Source: Sediminicola sp040566555
GTDB lineage: Bacteria > Bacteroidota > Bacteroidia > Flavobacteriales > Flavobacteriaceae
Length of the DNA stretch: 64,000 nt
Direction: 5' to 3'
NCBI RefSeq assembly: GCF_040566555.1
Contig: NZ_JBEWYP010000006.1
Location: 124,001 to 188,000 of the forward strand
In this document: positions 17,186-25,126 of the stretch, in pieces
Position numbering within the stretch: position 1 is the first letter of the stretch
How the letters are laid out: each line of letters starts with the position of its first letter
Made by a program: the position numbers and the translations under genes
Notes under the pieces: generated by a model
Database searches by the model: none
What the model saw: only the letters and a program-made list of their open reading frames with translations
Told to the model about the DNA's origin: nothing

Positions 17186-17932
17186 ATGAAAATACTCGTT
17201 TGTATAAGTAACGTTCCGGACACTACTTCCAAAATAAATTTCACTGATAATAACACAAAATTTGACACCAATGGGGTGCAATTTGTTATTAATCCGAACG
17301 ACGAATTTGGATTGACAAGGGCCATGTGGTTCAAAGAAAAACAAGGCGCCACGGTACATGTTGCCACTGTTGGAGGGGCCAATACGGAACCTACTATCAG
17401 AAAGGCCTTGGCCATTGGAGCAGATGAGGCCATTAGGGTAAATGCAGAACCTACAGATGGTTTTTTTGTAGCTCAACAACTGGCCGAAGTTGTAAAAAAT
17501 GGAGGATATGATCTTGTGATAGCAGGAAGGGAATCCATTGATTACAACGGTGGAATGGTACCTGGAATTATGGCTACTATTTTAGATATGAATTTTATCA
17601 ATACTTGTGTCAATCTCGAAATCGATGGCGATAAGGTAACGGCAATAAGAGAGATAGATGGTGGTAAAGAAAAATTATCCACTTCCCTTCCATTGGTTAT
17701 AGGCGGACAAAAAGGATTGGTGGAAGAAAGCGACCTTAGAATCCCAAATATGAGGGGGATCATGATGGCACGTCAGAAAAAATTGAACGTGGTTGAACCT
17801 ATTGATGCCAATGCCAAGACGGTGGATGAAAAATTTGAAAAACCTGCCCCAAAAGGAGCGGTTAAATTGGTTAGCGCAGACAACATTGATGAATTGATCA
17901 ATTTACTGCATAACGAAGCCAAAGTCATCTAG
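17186..17932 (+). CDS. etfB: Electron transfer flavoprotein, beta subunit
   Basis: The 248-residue small ETF subunit binds AMP structurally and forms a heterodimer with EtfA, taking electrons from acyl-CoA dehydrogenases and passing them to ETF-quinone oxidoreductase. Seen: MKILVCISNVPDTTSKI start, VINPNDEFGLTRAM, the IRKALAIGADEAIRV stretch, DLVIAGRESIDYNGG and the LRIPNMRGIMMARQKKL signature near residue 190. etfA follows after 68 bp in the same direction. Neither dehydrogenase nor quinone oxidoreductase is in the window. Confidence 0.97.
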   Translation: MKILVCISNVPDTTSKINFTDNNTKFDTNGVQFVINPNDEFGLTRAMWFKEKQGATVHVATVGGANTEPTIRKALAIGADEAIRVNAEPTDGFFVAQQLAEVVKNGGYDLVIAGRESIDYNGGMVPGIMATILDMNFINTCVNLEIDGDKVTAIREIDGGKEKLSTSLPLVIGGQKGLVEESDLRIPNMRGIMMARQKKLNVVEPIDANAKTVDEKFEKPAPKGAVKLVSADNIDELINLLHNEAKVI

Positions 17933-18000
17933 GTAGATTCCGTTTCTTCACGGAATTCTACATTCAAACACGCTAGTTTTATCAACAAAAAAATAAAGAC

Positions 18001-18969
18001 ATGTCAGTTTTAGTATATACAGAATCAGAAAACGGAAAGTTCAAAAAGAATGCTTTTGAAGTTGCCTCATATGCCTACGAAGTTGCTCAGTTATTGGGCA
18101 CCACGGTTACCGCTATTTCTTTTAACGCCTCCAACAACGAGGTATTGGGAGACTATGGGGTTGCAAAGGTTTTGAACGTTTCCAACGACACCCTAAAAAC
18201 ATTTAATGCCAAGGCCTATGCCCATGCAATTACAGAGGCCGCTGAAAAAGAAGGCGCCAAAGTAGTTATTGTAAGTTCCAGTACGGACACCAAATATTTG
18301 GCTCCAATTGTCTCTGCCAAATTAAAGGCGGGGTATGTTCCCAATGTGGTTACTGCTCCGGAAAGTGCAAGTCCATTTACTGTAAAAAGAACTGCATTTA
18401 GCAACAAAGGTTTCGCCCATACCGAAATTAGCACCGATATCAAGATCGTCGGAGTATCAAACAACGCTTTCGGTATTCATGAGCATAAGACAACGGCTGC
18501 TGTAGAAGCTTTTAGTCCGACTATTACCGATGCCGATTTTACTACAAAATCAGTCGAAGTGGACAAAGTGGTAGGCAAGGCCACCATAGCCGATGCGGAC
18601 ATTGTAGTTTCTGGAGGAAGAGGATTAAAAGGACCAGAAAACTGGGGAATGATAGAGGAATTGGCCGAAGTTCTTGGCGCAGCTACCGCTTGCTCCAAGC
18701 CTGTTTCCGATTTAGGATGGAGACCTCATGGAGAACATGTGGGACAGACAGGAAAGCCAGTGGCCAGTAATCTTTATATCGCTATTGGTATCTCTGGGGC
18801 CATTCAACATCTTGCGGGGGTAAGCTCTTCCAAGGTGAAAGTGGTAATCAACACCGACCCTGAAGCCCCATTTTTTAAAGCTGCCGATTATGGAATTGTT
18901 GGGGACGCTTTTGAAGTGGTACCTAAACTCATCGAAAAATTAAAAGAATTTAAGGCACAAAACGCTTAA
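18001..18969 (+). CDS. etfA: Electron transfer flavoprotein, alpha subunit
   Basis: The 322-residue FAD-binding subunit of ETF. The C-terminal FAD domain is complete: IVVSGGRGLKGPENWGMIEE, the HVGQTGKPVASNLYIAIGIS segment, AIQHLAGVSSSKVKVVINTD and EAPFFKAADYGIVGD. The N-terminal half matches the usual pseudo-AMP-binding fold. A terminator 27 bp after the stop ends the etfBA operon. Confidence 0.97.
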   Translation: MSVLVYTESENGKFKKNAFEVASYAYEVAQLLGTTVTAISFNASNNEVLGDYGVAKVLNVSNDTLKTFNAKAYAHAITEAAEKEGAKVVIVSSSTDTKYLAPIVSAKLKAGYVPNVVTAPESASPFTVKRTAFSNKGFAHTEISTDIKIVGVSNNAFGIHEHKTTAAVEAFSPTITDADFTTKSVEVDKVVGKATIADADIVVSGGRGLKGPENWGMIEELAEVLGAATACSKPVSDLGWRPHGEHVGQTGKPVASNLYIAIGISGAIQHLAGVSSSKVKVVINTDPEAPFFKAADYGIVGDAFEVVPKLIEKLKEFKAQNA

Positions 18970-18995
18970 TTTTTGTTAAATTGTGCCCCTTAAAG

Positions 18996-19042
18996 GGCTG
19001 TTAAATAATTGGACAAACCTTTTATTTTAACAGCCTTTTTTT
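18996..19042 (+). terminator. Intrinsic terminator of etfBA
   Basis: GGCTGTTAAA (18996-19005) pairs with TTTAACAGCC (19026-19035), followed by TTTTTTT. It lies immediately before the nuclease gene, whose start must therefore be the ATG at 19057. Confidence 0.88.
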
Positions 19043-19056
19043 GTTTATTTAAGGAT

Positions 19057-19692
19057 ATGAGTTTAGTTAGATTAAAAATAAAAGGGATTTCGTACAGCCA
19101 AACACAAAATGGCGCGTATGCCCTTATATTGAATGAAGTTGACGGGGATCGCAAACTACCTATAGTAATTGGTGCCTTTGAGGCACAATCCATCGCCATA
19201 GCCTTGGAAAAGGAAATAAAACCTCCAAGACCCCTTACCCACGATCTGTTCAAGAATTTTGCAGACAGATTCGAAATCATCGTCAAACAAGTGATCATTC
19301 ACAAATTGGTCGATGGTGTTTTCTATTCCAGTATCATCTGTGAACGAGATAAAATCGAAGAAATTATAGACGCCAGAACCAGCGATGCCATTGCCCTGGC
19401 ACTGCGTTTTAATGCCCCTATATTTACCTACAAGACGATCTTGGACAAAGCTGGAATTTTCTTAAAATTCTCCTCCAAGGACAAGGATAAAGAAGACGAG
19501 AGTACAGACAGCATCATGGTAGATGAAATATTACAGGAAGGTGAAACCGTAGAAATAGACAGCGGCGCATCTGATGCGTACAAAGAATTATCGTTAGAGG
19601 AATTACATCAAGAATTGGATAAGGCAGTTGCTAATGAAGACTACGAAAAAGCTGCAAAATTAAGGGACGAGATTTCTAAACGTCAGCGCTAA
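19057..19692 (+). CDS. Bifunctional nuclease-family protein (BFN/DUF151) with C-terminal UVR motif
   Basis: The 211-residue protein has an N-terminal BFN domain (about 1-125: MSLVRLKIKGISYSQTQNGA, LPIVIGAFEAQSIAIALEK, IDARTSDAIALALRFNAPIF) and a C-terminal UvrB/UvrC-type helical hairpin (LEELHQELDKAVANEDYEKA, KLRDEISKRQR). The start at 19057 follows AAGGAT; the upstream in-frame codon at 19009 would fall inside the etfA terminator. The acidic linker at about 145-175 is probably disordered. Some BFN members cut DNA and RNA, but the role in Bacteroidota is unknown. The gene for a nucleoside transporter follows after 14 bp, suggesting co-transcription. Confidence 0.9.
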   Translation: MSLVRLKIKGISYSQTQNGAYALILNEVDGDRKLPIVIGAFEAQSIAIALEKEIKPPRPLTHDLFKNFADRFEIIVKQVIIHKLVDGVFYSSIICERDKIEEIIDARTSDAIALALRFNAPIFTYKTILDKAGIFLKFSSKDKDKEDESTDSIMVDEILQEGETVEIDSGASDAYKELSLEELHQELDKAVANEDYEKAAKLRDEISKRQR

Positions 19693-19706
19693 ACAAATAC
19701 GATTTT

Positions 19707-21173
19707 ATGAAATATAGCTTCTTGATTACCCTATCAATATGCCTGACCATTTTCTCCTCCTTTGCACAAGAACCAGCACTTACCGACACCATACAGCAAG
19801 TAGTTACCCCAATAGCTGAGGATAACACTTCATCACTATTAGCTACTTCTACCGAAATTGCTCCTAACGAAGGGTTTACGACCCAAGGTTTATTAAGGGG
19901 ACTATTAGGGATGATCGTCCTTATTTTAATAGCCGTGCTTTTTAGTTCAAACAGAAAGGCCATCAATTGGAAAACCGTTGGAATAGGACTTTCCATTCAG
20001 CTTTTGATCGCTGTTGGGGTCCTACAGGTACCATTTATCCAAATGATATTTGAAAAAATAGGACAAGTTTTCGTAAGTATATTGCAATTTACCAATGCAG
20101 GAAGTAAGTTTTTATTCGAGGGACTTGTAGTCGACATGGATACTTTTGGGTTTATTTTTGCCTTTCAGGTTCTACCTACTATTATCTTCTTTTCAGCACT
20201 TACCTCTGTGCTGTTTTACCTTGGAATCATTCAAAAAATCGTAAAGGCCCTGGCATGGCTGTTGTCAAAAACACTGGGTATCTCCGGTGCCGAAAGCCTT
20301 TCTGTGGCCGGAAATATATTCTTGGGACAAACAGAAGCCCCCTTGCTCATCAAAGCGTATTTGGAAAAAATGACCAAGTCCGAAATGTTATTGGTCATGA
20401 TAGGTGGAATGGCCACTGTGGCTGGGGCAGTATTGGCGGCCTATATTGGATTTTTGGGCGGGAGCGATGAACTTTTAAGACTTCAATTTGCCAAACATCT
20501 ATTGGCGGCATCCGTAATGGCTGCACCAGGAGCTATCGTTATTTCTAAGATATTATATCCGCAGACGGAGAAGGTGTCTACCGACGTAGTTGTTTCTACA
20601 GAAAAAATAGGATCCAATATTCTGGACGCCATCGCGAACGGAACCACGGAAGGGCTAAAATTGGCCGTTAACGTAGGAGCCATGCTCCTTGTCTTTGTTG
20701 CTTTTATTGCCATGTTGAACGGTATCTTTGGCTGGATTGGAGATGTAACCACCATCAATAGCTGGATTGCAGCTAATTCATCCTATGATCAACTATCGCT
20801 GGAAGCTATCTTAGGGACCGTATTCTCCCCATTAATGTGGTTGATAGGGGTTGCGAATGAGGACATTTCCCTGATGGGACAGTTATTGGGAATAAAATTG
20901 GCCGCTAGTGAATTTATTGGCTATATCCAGTTGGCAGAACTAAAAGATGTGGTCAACGGCACCCATCTGGCCTATAACAAATCCGTTATTATGGCCACTT
21001 ATATGCTCTGTGGCTTTGCAAATTTTGCCTCTATAGGGATTCAAATTGGAGGGATAGGCTCCTTGGCACCAAACCAAAGGAAGACCTTATCCGAATTTGG
21101 CCTAAAGGCTGTTTTAGGTGGATCTTTGGCTTCTTTGCTCTCGGCAACCATTGCTGGAATGATCCTAGGATAA
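19707..21173 (+). CDS. Concentrative nucleoside transporter (CNT/NupC family)
   Basis: The 488-residue inner-membrane symporter imports nucleosides with H+ or Na+. An N-terminal signal-like segment (MKYSFLITLSICLTIFSSFAQ) is followed by about 40 polar Thr/Ser/Glu-rich residues before the first CNT helix (GLLGMIVLILIAVLFSS). Family motifs are clear: GAESLSVAGNIFLGQTEAPLLI, GGMATVAGAVLAAYIGFLGG, SPLMWLIGV and CGFANFASIGIQIGGIGSL. The cleavable-looking leader with periplasmic linker is an addition relative to E. coli NupC. It lies downstream of the BFN gene and upstream of thyA, in line with nucleotide salvage. Confidence 0.93.
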   Translation: MKYSFLITLSICLTIFSSFAQEPALTDTIQQVVTPIAEDNTSSLLATSTEIAPNEGFTTQGLLRGLLGMIVLILIAVLFSSNRKAINWKTVGIGLSIQLLIAVGVLQVPFIQMIFEKIGQVFVSILQFTNAGSKFLFEGLVVDMDTFGFIFAFQVLPTIIFFSALTSVLFYLGIIQKIVKALAWLLSKTLGISGAESLSVAGNIFLGQTEAPLLIKAYLEKMTKSEMLLVMIGGMATVAGAVLAAYIGFLGGSDELLRLQFAKHLLAASVMAAPGAIVISKILYPQTEKVSTDVVVSTEKIGSNILDAIANGTTEGLKLAVNVGAMLLVFVAFIAMLNGIFGWIGDVTTINSWIAANSSYDQLSLEAILGTVFSPLMWLIGVANEDISLMGQLLGIKLAASEFIGYIQLAELKDVVNGTHLAYNKSVIMATYMLCGFANFASIGIQIGGIGSLAPNQRKTLSEFGLKAVLGGSLASLLSATIAGMILG

Positions 21174-21317
21174 CGGCACTATTTATTAAAAAATCCGATC
21201 CTAGTTGATAAGTTTTTATAAATAGGAATCTAGAATTACGGCAACTTTTTACCCCTTTGTTTATTTTCGTAGCATATATCCCCACGCCTTTGGTTGTGGA
21301 AAAAAGTTTAGCGACCC

Positions 21318-22142
21318 ATGAAACAATACCACGATTTACTCCGACACGTATTAGCATCAGGAAACCAAAAAGGGGACCGCACGGGAACAGGAACCATTAG
21401 TGTTTTTGGCCATCAGATGCGATTTGATCTCAGTGAAGGGTTTCCAATGGTCACTACCAAAAAACTACATTTAAAATCCATTGTACACGAATTGCTCTGG
21501 TTTTTAAAAGGGGATACCAACGTTACCTACCTGCAAGAAAATGGGGTGCGCATCTGGAACGAATGGGCCGATGACAATGGAAATCTAGGTCCGGTTTACG
21601 GGTATCAATGGCGAAATTGGAACGGGGAAGAGATTGACCAGATCAAGGAAGTGGTCACCTCCTTAAAAAATAACCCCAACAGCCGCCGAATGATGGTTAC
21701 CGCTTGGAATCCAAGCGTATTGCCAGACACCTCGGTTTCTTTTGCCGAGAATGTGGCCAACGGAAAAGCCGCATTACCTCCATGCCATGCATTTTTTCAG
21801 TTCTATGTGGCCGACGGCAAGCTTTCCTGTCAATTGTACCAACGCAGCGCGGATATCTTTTTAGGGGTGCCTTTCAATATAGCCTCCTACGCCTTGTTCA
21901 CATTGATGATGGCCCAGGTATGCGATCTTCAACCAGGGGAATTTATTCACACTTTTGGAGACGCCCATATCTACAACAACCACTTGGAGCAGGTAGAATT
22001 ACAACTGAGCAGAGAACCAAGACCCTTACCTAAGATGGTTCTGAATCCTGAGGTGAAAGACATCTTCGATTTTAAGTTTGAGGACTTCACCTTGGAAGAT
22101 TACAATCCACATCCTCATATCAAAGGAGCAGTAGCGGTTTAG
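21318..22142 (+). CDS. thyA: Thymidylate synthase
   Basis: This 274-residue enzyme methylates dUMP to dTMP using methylene-tetrahydrofolate. The catalytic cysteine lies in AALPPCHAFFQFYV. Also present are RTGTGTISVFGHQMRFDLSE, WNEWADDNGNLGPVYGYQWR and HIYNNHLEQVELQLSREP. Dihydrofolate reductase, which recycles its product, is 4.5 kb downstream on the same strand. No terminator was seen before egtB, but the 75-bp gap leaves room for a promoter. Confidence 0.98.
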   Translation: MKQYHDLLRHVLASGNQKGDRTGTGTISVFGHQMRFDLSEGFPMVTTKKLHLKSIVHELLWFLKGDTNVTYLQENGVRIWNEWADDNGNLGPVYGYQWRNWNGEEIDQIKEVVTSLKNNPNSRRMMVTAWNPSVLPDTSVSFAENVANGKAALPPCHAFFQFYVADGKLSCQLYQRSADIFLGVPFNIASYALFTLMMAQVCDLQPGEFIHTFGDAHIYNNHLEQVELQLSREPRPLPKMVLNPEVKDIFDFKFEDFTLEDYNPHPHIKGAVAV

Positions 22143-22217
22143 GTTAATCCTTGTCACGTTAGGGTTAAAACGAAAAAAGATAAATTAAGTATCTTTATAA
22201 GTATTAACCCAAGATTG

Positions 22218-23378
22218 ATGATACTTACCCAAACACTCTTGGATTTCTTTATAGAAACCAGAAAACATACCGAAAGCATATGCGCTCCCTTGGAGATAGA
22301 GGACTATGTGGTGCAGCCAATGGCGGATGTTTCTCCTCCAAAGTGGCATTTAGGCCACAGCACGTGGTTTTTTGAGGAATTCATCCTAAAAAAATATAAA
22401 AAAGGCTATCAGGTTTTTGATACCGACTTTTCTTTTGTTTTCAATAGTTATTACGAATCCGTAGGAAAAAGGGTTGTTCGCTCAGATCGCGGGAACCTTT
22501 CCAGGCCTTCTGTAGAGAAAGTCTATGAATACCGCAGCTATGTGACTGCAGCTGTGGTAAGCTTGTTTGAAGAGCCCATAGATCCAAAATTGGAAGCAGT
22601 ATTGGAGATTGGGATCCACCATGAAAAGCAACACCAAGAATTATTGCTCACGGATATCAAGTATATTTTGGGCAACAATCCCTTACTTCCACCCTACGCC
22701 AACACCTACAGTGAACACCCGCATGAAAGTGCTTCCCAGGAATGGATAGAAATGGACGAGGGCATCTACGAAATTGGACATAATTCTGACCAATTTTGCT
22801 ATGACAATGAATTGGGACGCCATAAAGTATACCTCCATTCCTATCAAATCTCCAGCACATTGGTAACGAATGAAGAATACCTGGAATTTATGAATGCCGG
22901 GGGATATGAACATTTTGAATTCTGGCATGCCGAAGGATGGCATTGGGTGAATACCGATCTGATAAAAGCTCCCCTTTATTGGTACCAAGTAGAAGGCTCC
23001 TGGCAGTACTACTCTTTGGAAGGATTGCAAAAAATTGACCCAAAAGCCCCAGTTACCCACCTCTCCTATTACGAAGCCTTTGCTTTTGCACTATGGAAAG
23101 GGTTGCGACTCCCTACCGAATTTGAGTGGGAAGCGGCACAAGGGCAATTCTCATGGGGCAAGCGTTGGGAATGGACCGAGAGCGCCTATTTACCCTATCC
23201 CAATTACCAAAAAGCTGATGGAGCCTTAGGAGAATACAACGGTAAGTTCATGGTAAGCCAGAAAGTTCTCAGGGGAGCTTCTATCGCTACTCCCAACAAG
23301 CATACAAGACCAACATACCGTAATTTTTTCCCACCTTCGGCCCGGTGGCAGTACACAGGATTAAGGTTGGCAAAATAA
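22218..23378 (+). CDS. egtB: EgtB-like non-heme iron sulfoxide synthase (ergothioneine-type)
   Basis: The 386-residue protein has an N-terminal DinB-like four-helix domain and a C-terminal formylglycine-generating-enzyme-like fold, the EgtB architecture. The expected iron triad is present: H47 in WHLGHSTWFF, and H135 and H139 in HHEKQHQELL. The C-terminus ends in the usual RPTYRNFFPPSARWQYTG motif. EgtB joins a thiol donor to trimethylhistidine (hercynine) using oxygen. Start: ATG at 22218, immediately after an in-frame TTG at 22215. The next gene encodes the matching histidine methyltransferase, which makes the assignment strong. Whether the thiol donor is cysteine or gamma-glutamylcysteine is not readable. 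Confidence 0.9.
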   Translation: MILTQTLLDFFIETRKHTESICAPLEIEDYVVQPMADVSPPKWHLGHSTWFFEEFILKKYKKGYQVFDTDFSFVFNSYYESVGKRVVRSDRGNLSRPSVEKVYEYRSYVTAAVVSLFEEPIDPKLEAVLEIGIHHEKQHQELLLTDIKYILGNNPLLPPYANTYSEHPHESASQEWIEMDEGIYEIGHNSDQFCYDNELGRHKVYLHSYQISSTLVTNEEYLEFMNAGGYEHFEFWHAEGWHWVNTDLIKAPLYWYQVEGSWQYYSLEGLQKIDPKAPVTHLSYYEAFAFALWKGLRLPTEFEWEAAQGQFSWGKRWEWTESAYLPYPNYQKADGALGEYNGKFMVSQKVLRGASIATPNKHTRPTYRNFFPPSARWQYTGLRLAK

Positions 23379-23394
23379 TTTCGACAAAATAAAT

Positions 23395-24366
23395 ATGCAC
23401 AAGAATACCCGCACCATAACGATGTCCCAATTTGAGGAAGAAGTGTATGCCGGATTAACGGCGAACCCAAAATATTTATCCTCTAAATATTTTTATGACG
23501 CTAAGGGCGACAAGATATTCCAAGATATCATGACTATGCCAGAATATTACCTGACAGATTGTGAATACAATATCCTGGAACATCATAAGGAAGACATTTC
23601 TGCCCTATTTTCCGAAGGCTCAAATAGCTTCAATCTCATTGAATTGGGGGCCGGGGATGGGAAAAAGACCAAAATTCTGCTTAAATATCTGGCAGAACAC
23701 AAGTTGGATTTCAAATATCTGCCAATTGATATTAGTCAAAATGCTTTGGATCAACTGGAAAAATCTCTCCAAAATGAAATCCCTTCCTTAAAAACAGAAC
23801 CCTTACAAGGCACTTATCTTGAAACTTTGGAAACCATCAACTCCATTAGGGATATAAAGAAAGTAATACTCTTTCTAGGCTCCAATGTCGGAAATCTGTT
23901 GCACCCACAGGCCGTAACTTTTTTAAAACAGGTTCAGGCATCTATGAAAGCGGATGACATATTTTTTGTTGGGTTCGACCAGAAGAAAAATCCACAGACT
24001 ATATTGGATGCCTACAATGACGAAGCGGGAATTACGGAGGCATTTAATAAGAATATATTAGTGCGTATAAATACAGAATTAAAGGGTGACTTTGTAACGG
24101 ACAACTTCCTCCATTGGGAAACATATGATCCCGAAACTGGAACAGCTAAAAGCTTTTTGGTCTCTAAAAAAGAACAGACCGTTACGATTAAAGAGCTGGA
24201 CTTGACCATTACCTTGAAGCCTTGGGAAACAATACATACGGAAATATCCCAAAAATATGATGACGAGGTGGTCTCATGGCTGGCCAAAGAAGCAGGACTG
24301 AAGATTGTAGCACAATTTTCAGATGAAAACAAGTACTATAAGAACTATGCCTTTAAAAAAATATAG
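23395..24366 (+). CDS. egtD: EgtD-like L-histidine N-alpha-methyltransferase
   Basis: The 323-residue SAM-dependent enzyme trimethylates histidine to hercynine. It has the EgtD start region (YLSSKYFYDAKGDKIFQDIM, MPEYYLTDCEYNIL), the SAM loop LIELGAGDGKKTKILL near residue 81, and FLGSNVGNL. Length is that of EgtD. It starts 16 bp after egtB and ends 3 bp before a DUF427 gene, a tight operon. SAM supply by metK, 16 kb away, is the only link seen to the methionine genes. Confidence 0.92.
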   Translation: MHKNTRTITMSQFEEEVYAGLTANPKYLSSKYFYDAKGDKIFQDIMTMPEYYLTDCEYNILEHHKEDISALFSEGSNSFNLIELGAGDGKKTKILLKYLAEHKLDFKYLPIDISQNALDQLEKSLQNEIPSLKTEPLQGTYLETLETINSIRDIKKVILFLGSNVGNLLHPQAVTFLKQVQASMKADDIFFVGFDQKKNPQTILDAYNDEAGITEAFNKNILVRINTELKGDFVTDNFLHWETYDPETGTAKSFLVSKKEQTVTIKELDLTITLKPWETIHTEISQKYDDEVVSWLAKEAGLKIVAQFSDENKYYKNYAFKKI

Positions 24367-24369
24367 AAG

Positions 24370-24651
24370 ATGAAAGCAATTTGGAACAATACCGTAATAG
24401 CAGAAAGTGACCACACGGTGGTAGTGGAAAACAATCATTATTTCCCTGCGGACAGCATTAAGAAACAATACTTTAAACCCAGTTCCACACATACCACATG
24501 TGCATGGAAAGGCAAGGCATCTTATTATTCCCTAGAAGTAGATGGGGAAGAAAACAAGGATGCGGCCTGGTACTATCCAGAGGTAAGCGAATTGGCCAAA
24601 ACAATTAAAGGCCACGTAGCATTTTGGAAAGGAGTCACCATTGAAAATTAA
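24370..24651 (+). CDS. DUF427 domain protein
   Basis: The 93-residue soluble protein fits DUF427: MKAIWNNTVIAESDHTVVVENNHYFP, then the conserved CAWKGKASYYSL segment (residues 38-49) and DAAWYYPEVSELAKTIKGHVAFW. It starts 3 bp after the egtD stop, so it is translated with the ergothioneine genes. The conserved Cys and Trp/Tyr cluster suggests a small-molecule pocket, but no activity is established that I know of. The 5' arm of the operon terminator lies inside its last codons. Confidence 0.85.
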   Translation: MKAIWNNTVIAESDHTVVVENNHYFPADSIKKQYFKPSSTHTTCAWKGKASYYSLEVDGEENKDAAWYYPEVSELAKTIKGHVAFWKGVTIEN

Positions 24652-24680
24652 ATCAATGGTGACCTTCCAATTTTAATTTT
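24634..24680 (+). terminator. Terminator with its 5' arm inside the DUF427 coding end
   Basis: GTCACCATTGA (24634-24644, coding GVTIE) pairs perfectly with TCAATGGTGAC (24653-24663); the stem can extend with a bulge through GGAA/TTCC. It is followed by TTTTAATTTTTT. The convergent CBM48 gene ends at 24681, right beyond it. Confidence 0.85.
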
Positions 24681-24977
24681 TTATAGTGCTAAAATAGGAT
24701 TCTCTGTCCCAGCAAACTCATTCCACTTGAAACCATCGGCTTCAGCTTCGGTAGCGTAATTACCATCTATCAAATACTTAAACTCGTATGTATTTTCTAC
24801 AGGTAAATCAAACGTACCCTTAAAAGTTCCGTTCTTTAATTTTTTCAGTACATTTTTCTTTGGATCCCAATCATTGAAATCACCTACAACAGCAACTTTT
24901 TTAGCGCCCTCTGCAGGAACAGTGAAAGTTACTTTACAAACTGGTTTTGTCTTAAGGTATTGTTTAGCTATTGCCAT
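24681..24977 (-). CDS. Small glycogen-binding/isoamylase early-set (CBM48-like) domain protein
   Basis: The 98-residue protein is a single beta-sandwich of the AMPK-beta/CBM48 type: VAVVGDFNDWDPKKNVLKKL, then GTFKGTFDLPVENTYEFKYLID and the NEFAGTENPILAL end. The WxxW-like and FNDW residues of starch-binding members are only partly kept (DFNDWD). There is no signal peptide and no catalytic domain. Such stand-alone CBM48 proteins are common in Bacteroidota and have no firm role; glycogen or protein binding is a guess. It is convergent with DUF427. Confidence 0.85.
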   Translation of the reverse strand: MAIAKQYLKTKPVCKVTFTVPAEGAKKVAVVGDFNDWDPKKNVLKKLKNGTFKGTFDLPVENTYEFKYLIDGNYATEAEADGFKWNEFAGTENPILAL

Positions 24978-25084
24978 AATTCTGTTATTAAATTATAGCG
25001 CAAAAAAACGGATTAATAAGCTCGCCCACAATGATTTACATCATATTTATCAATTTGATAATATTATGGGGCCTTTTGATTAAC

Positions 25085-25104
25085 ATCGACAAAAAAGTGT
25101 CGAT
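25085..25104. repeat. Short inverted repeat between two minus-strand genes
   Basis: ATCGACA and TGTCGAT form a 7-bp stem around a 6-nt loop, 22 bp after the class V PLP enzyme gene. No T-run follows on the minus strand. It may be a weak terminator or protein-binding site. Confidence 0.35.
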
Positions 25105-25126
25105 TAAATTCTGATGTACCTAATGG

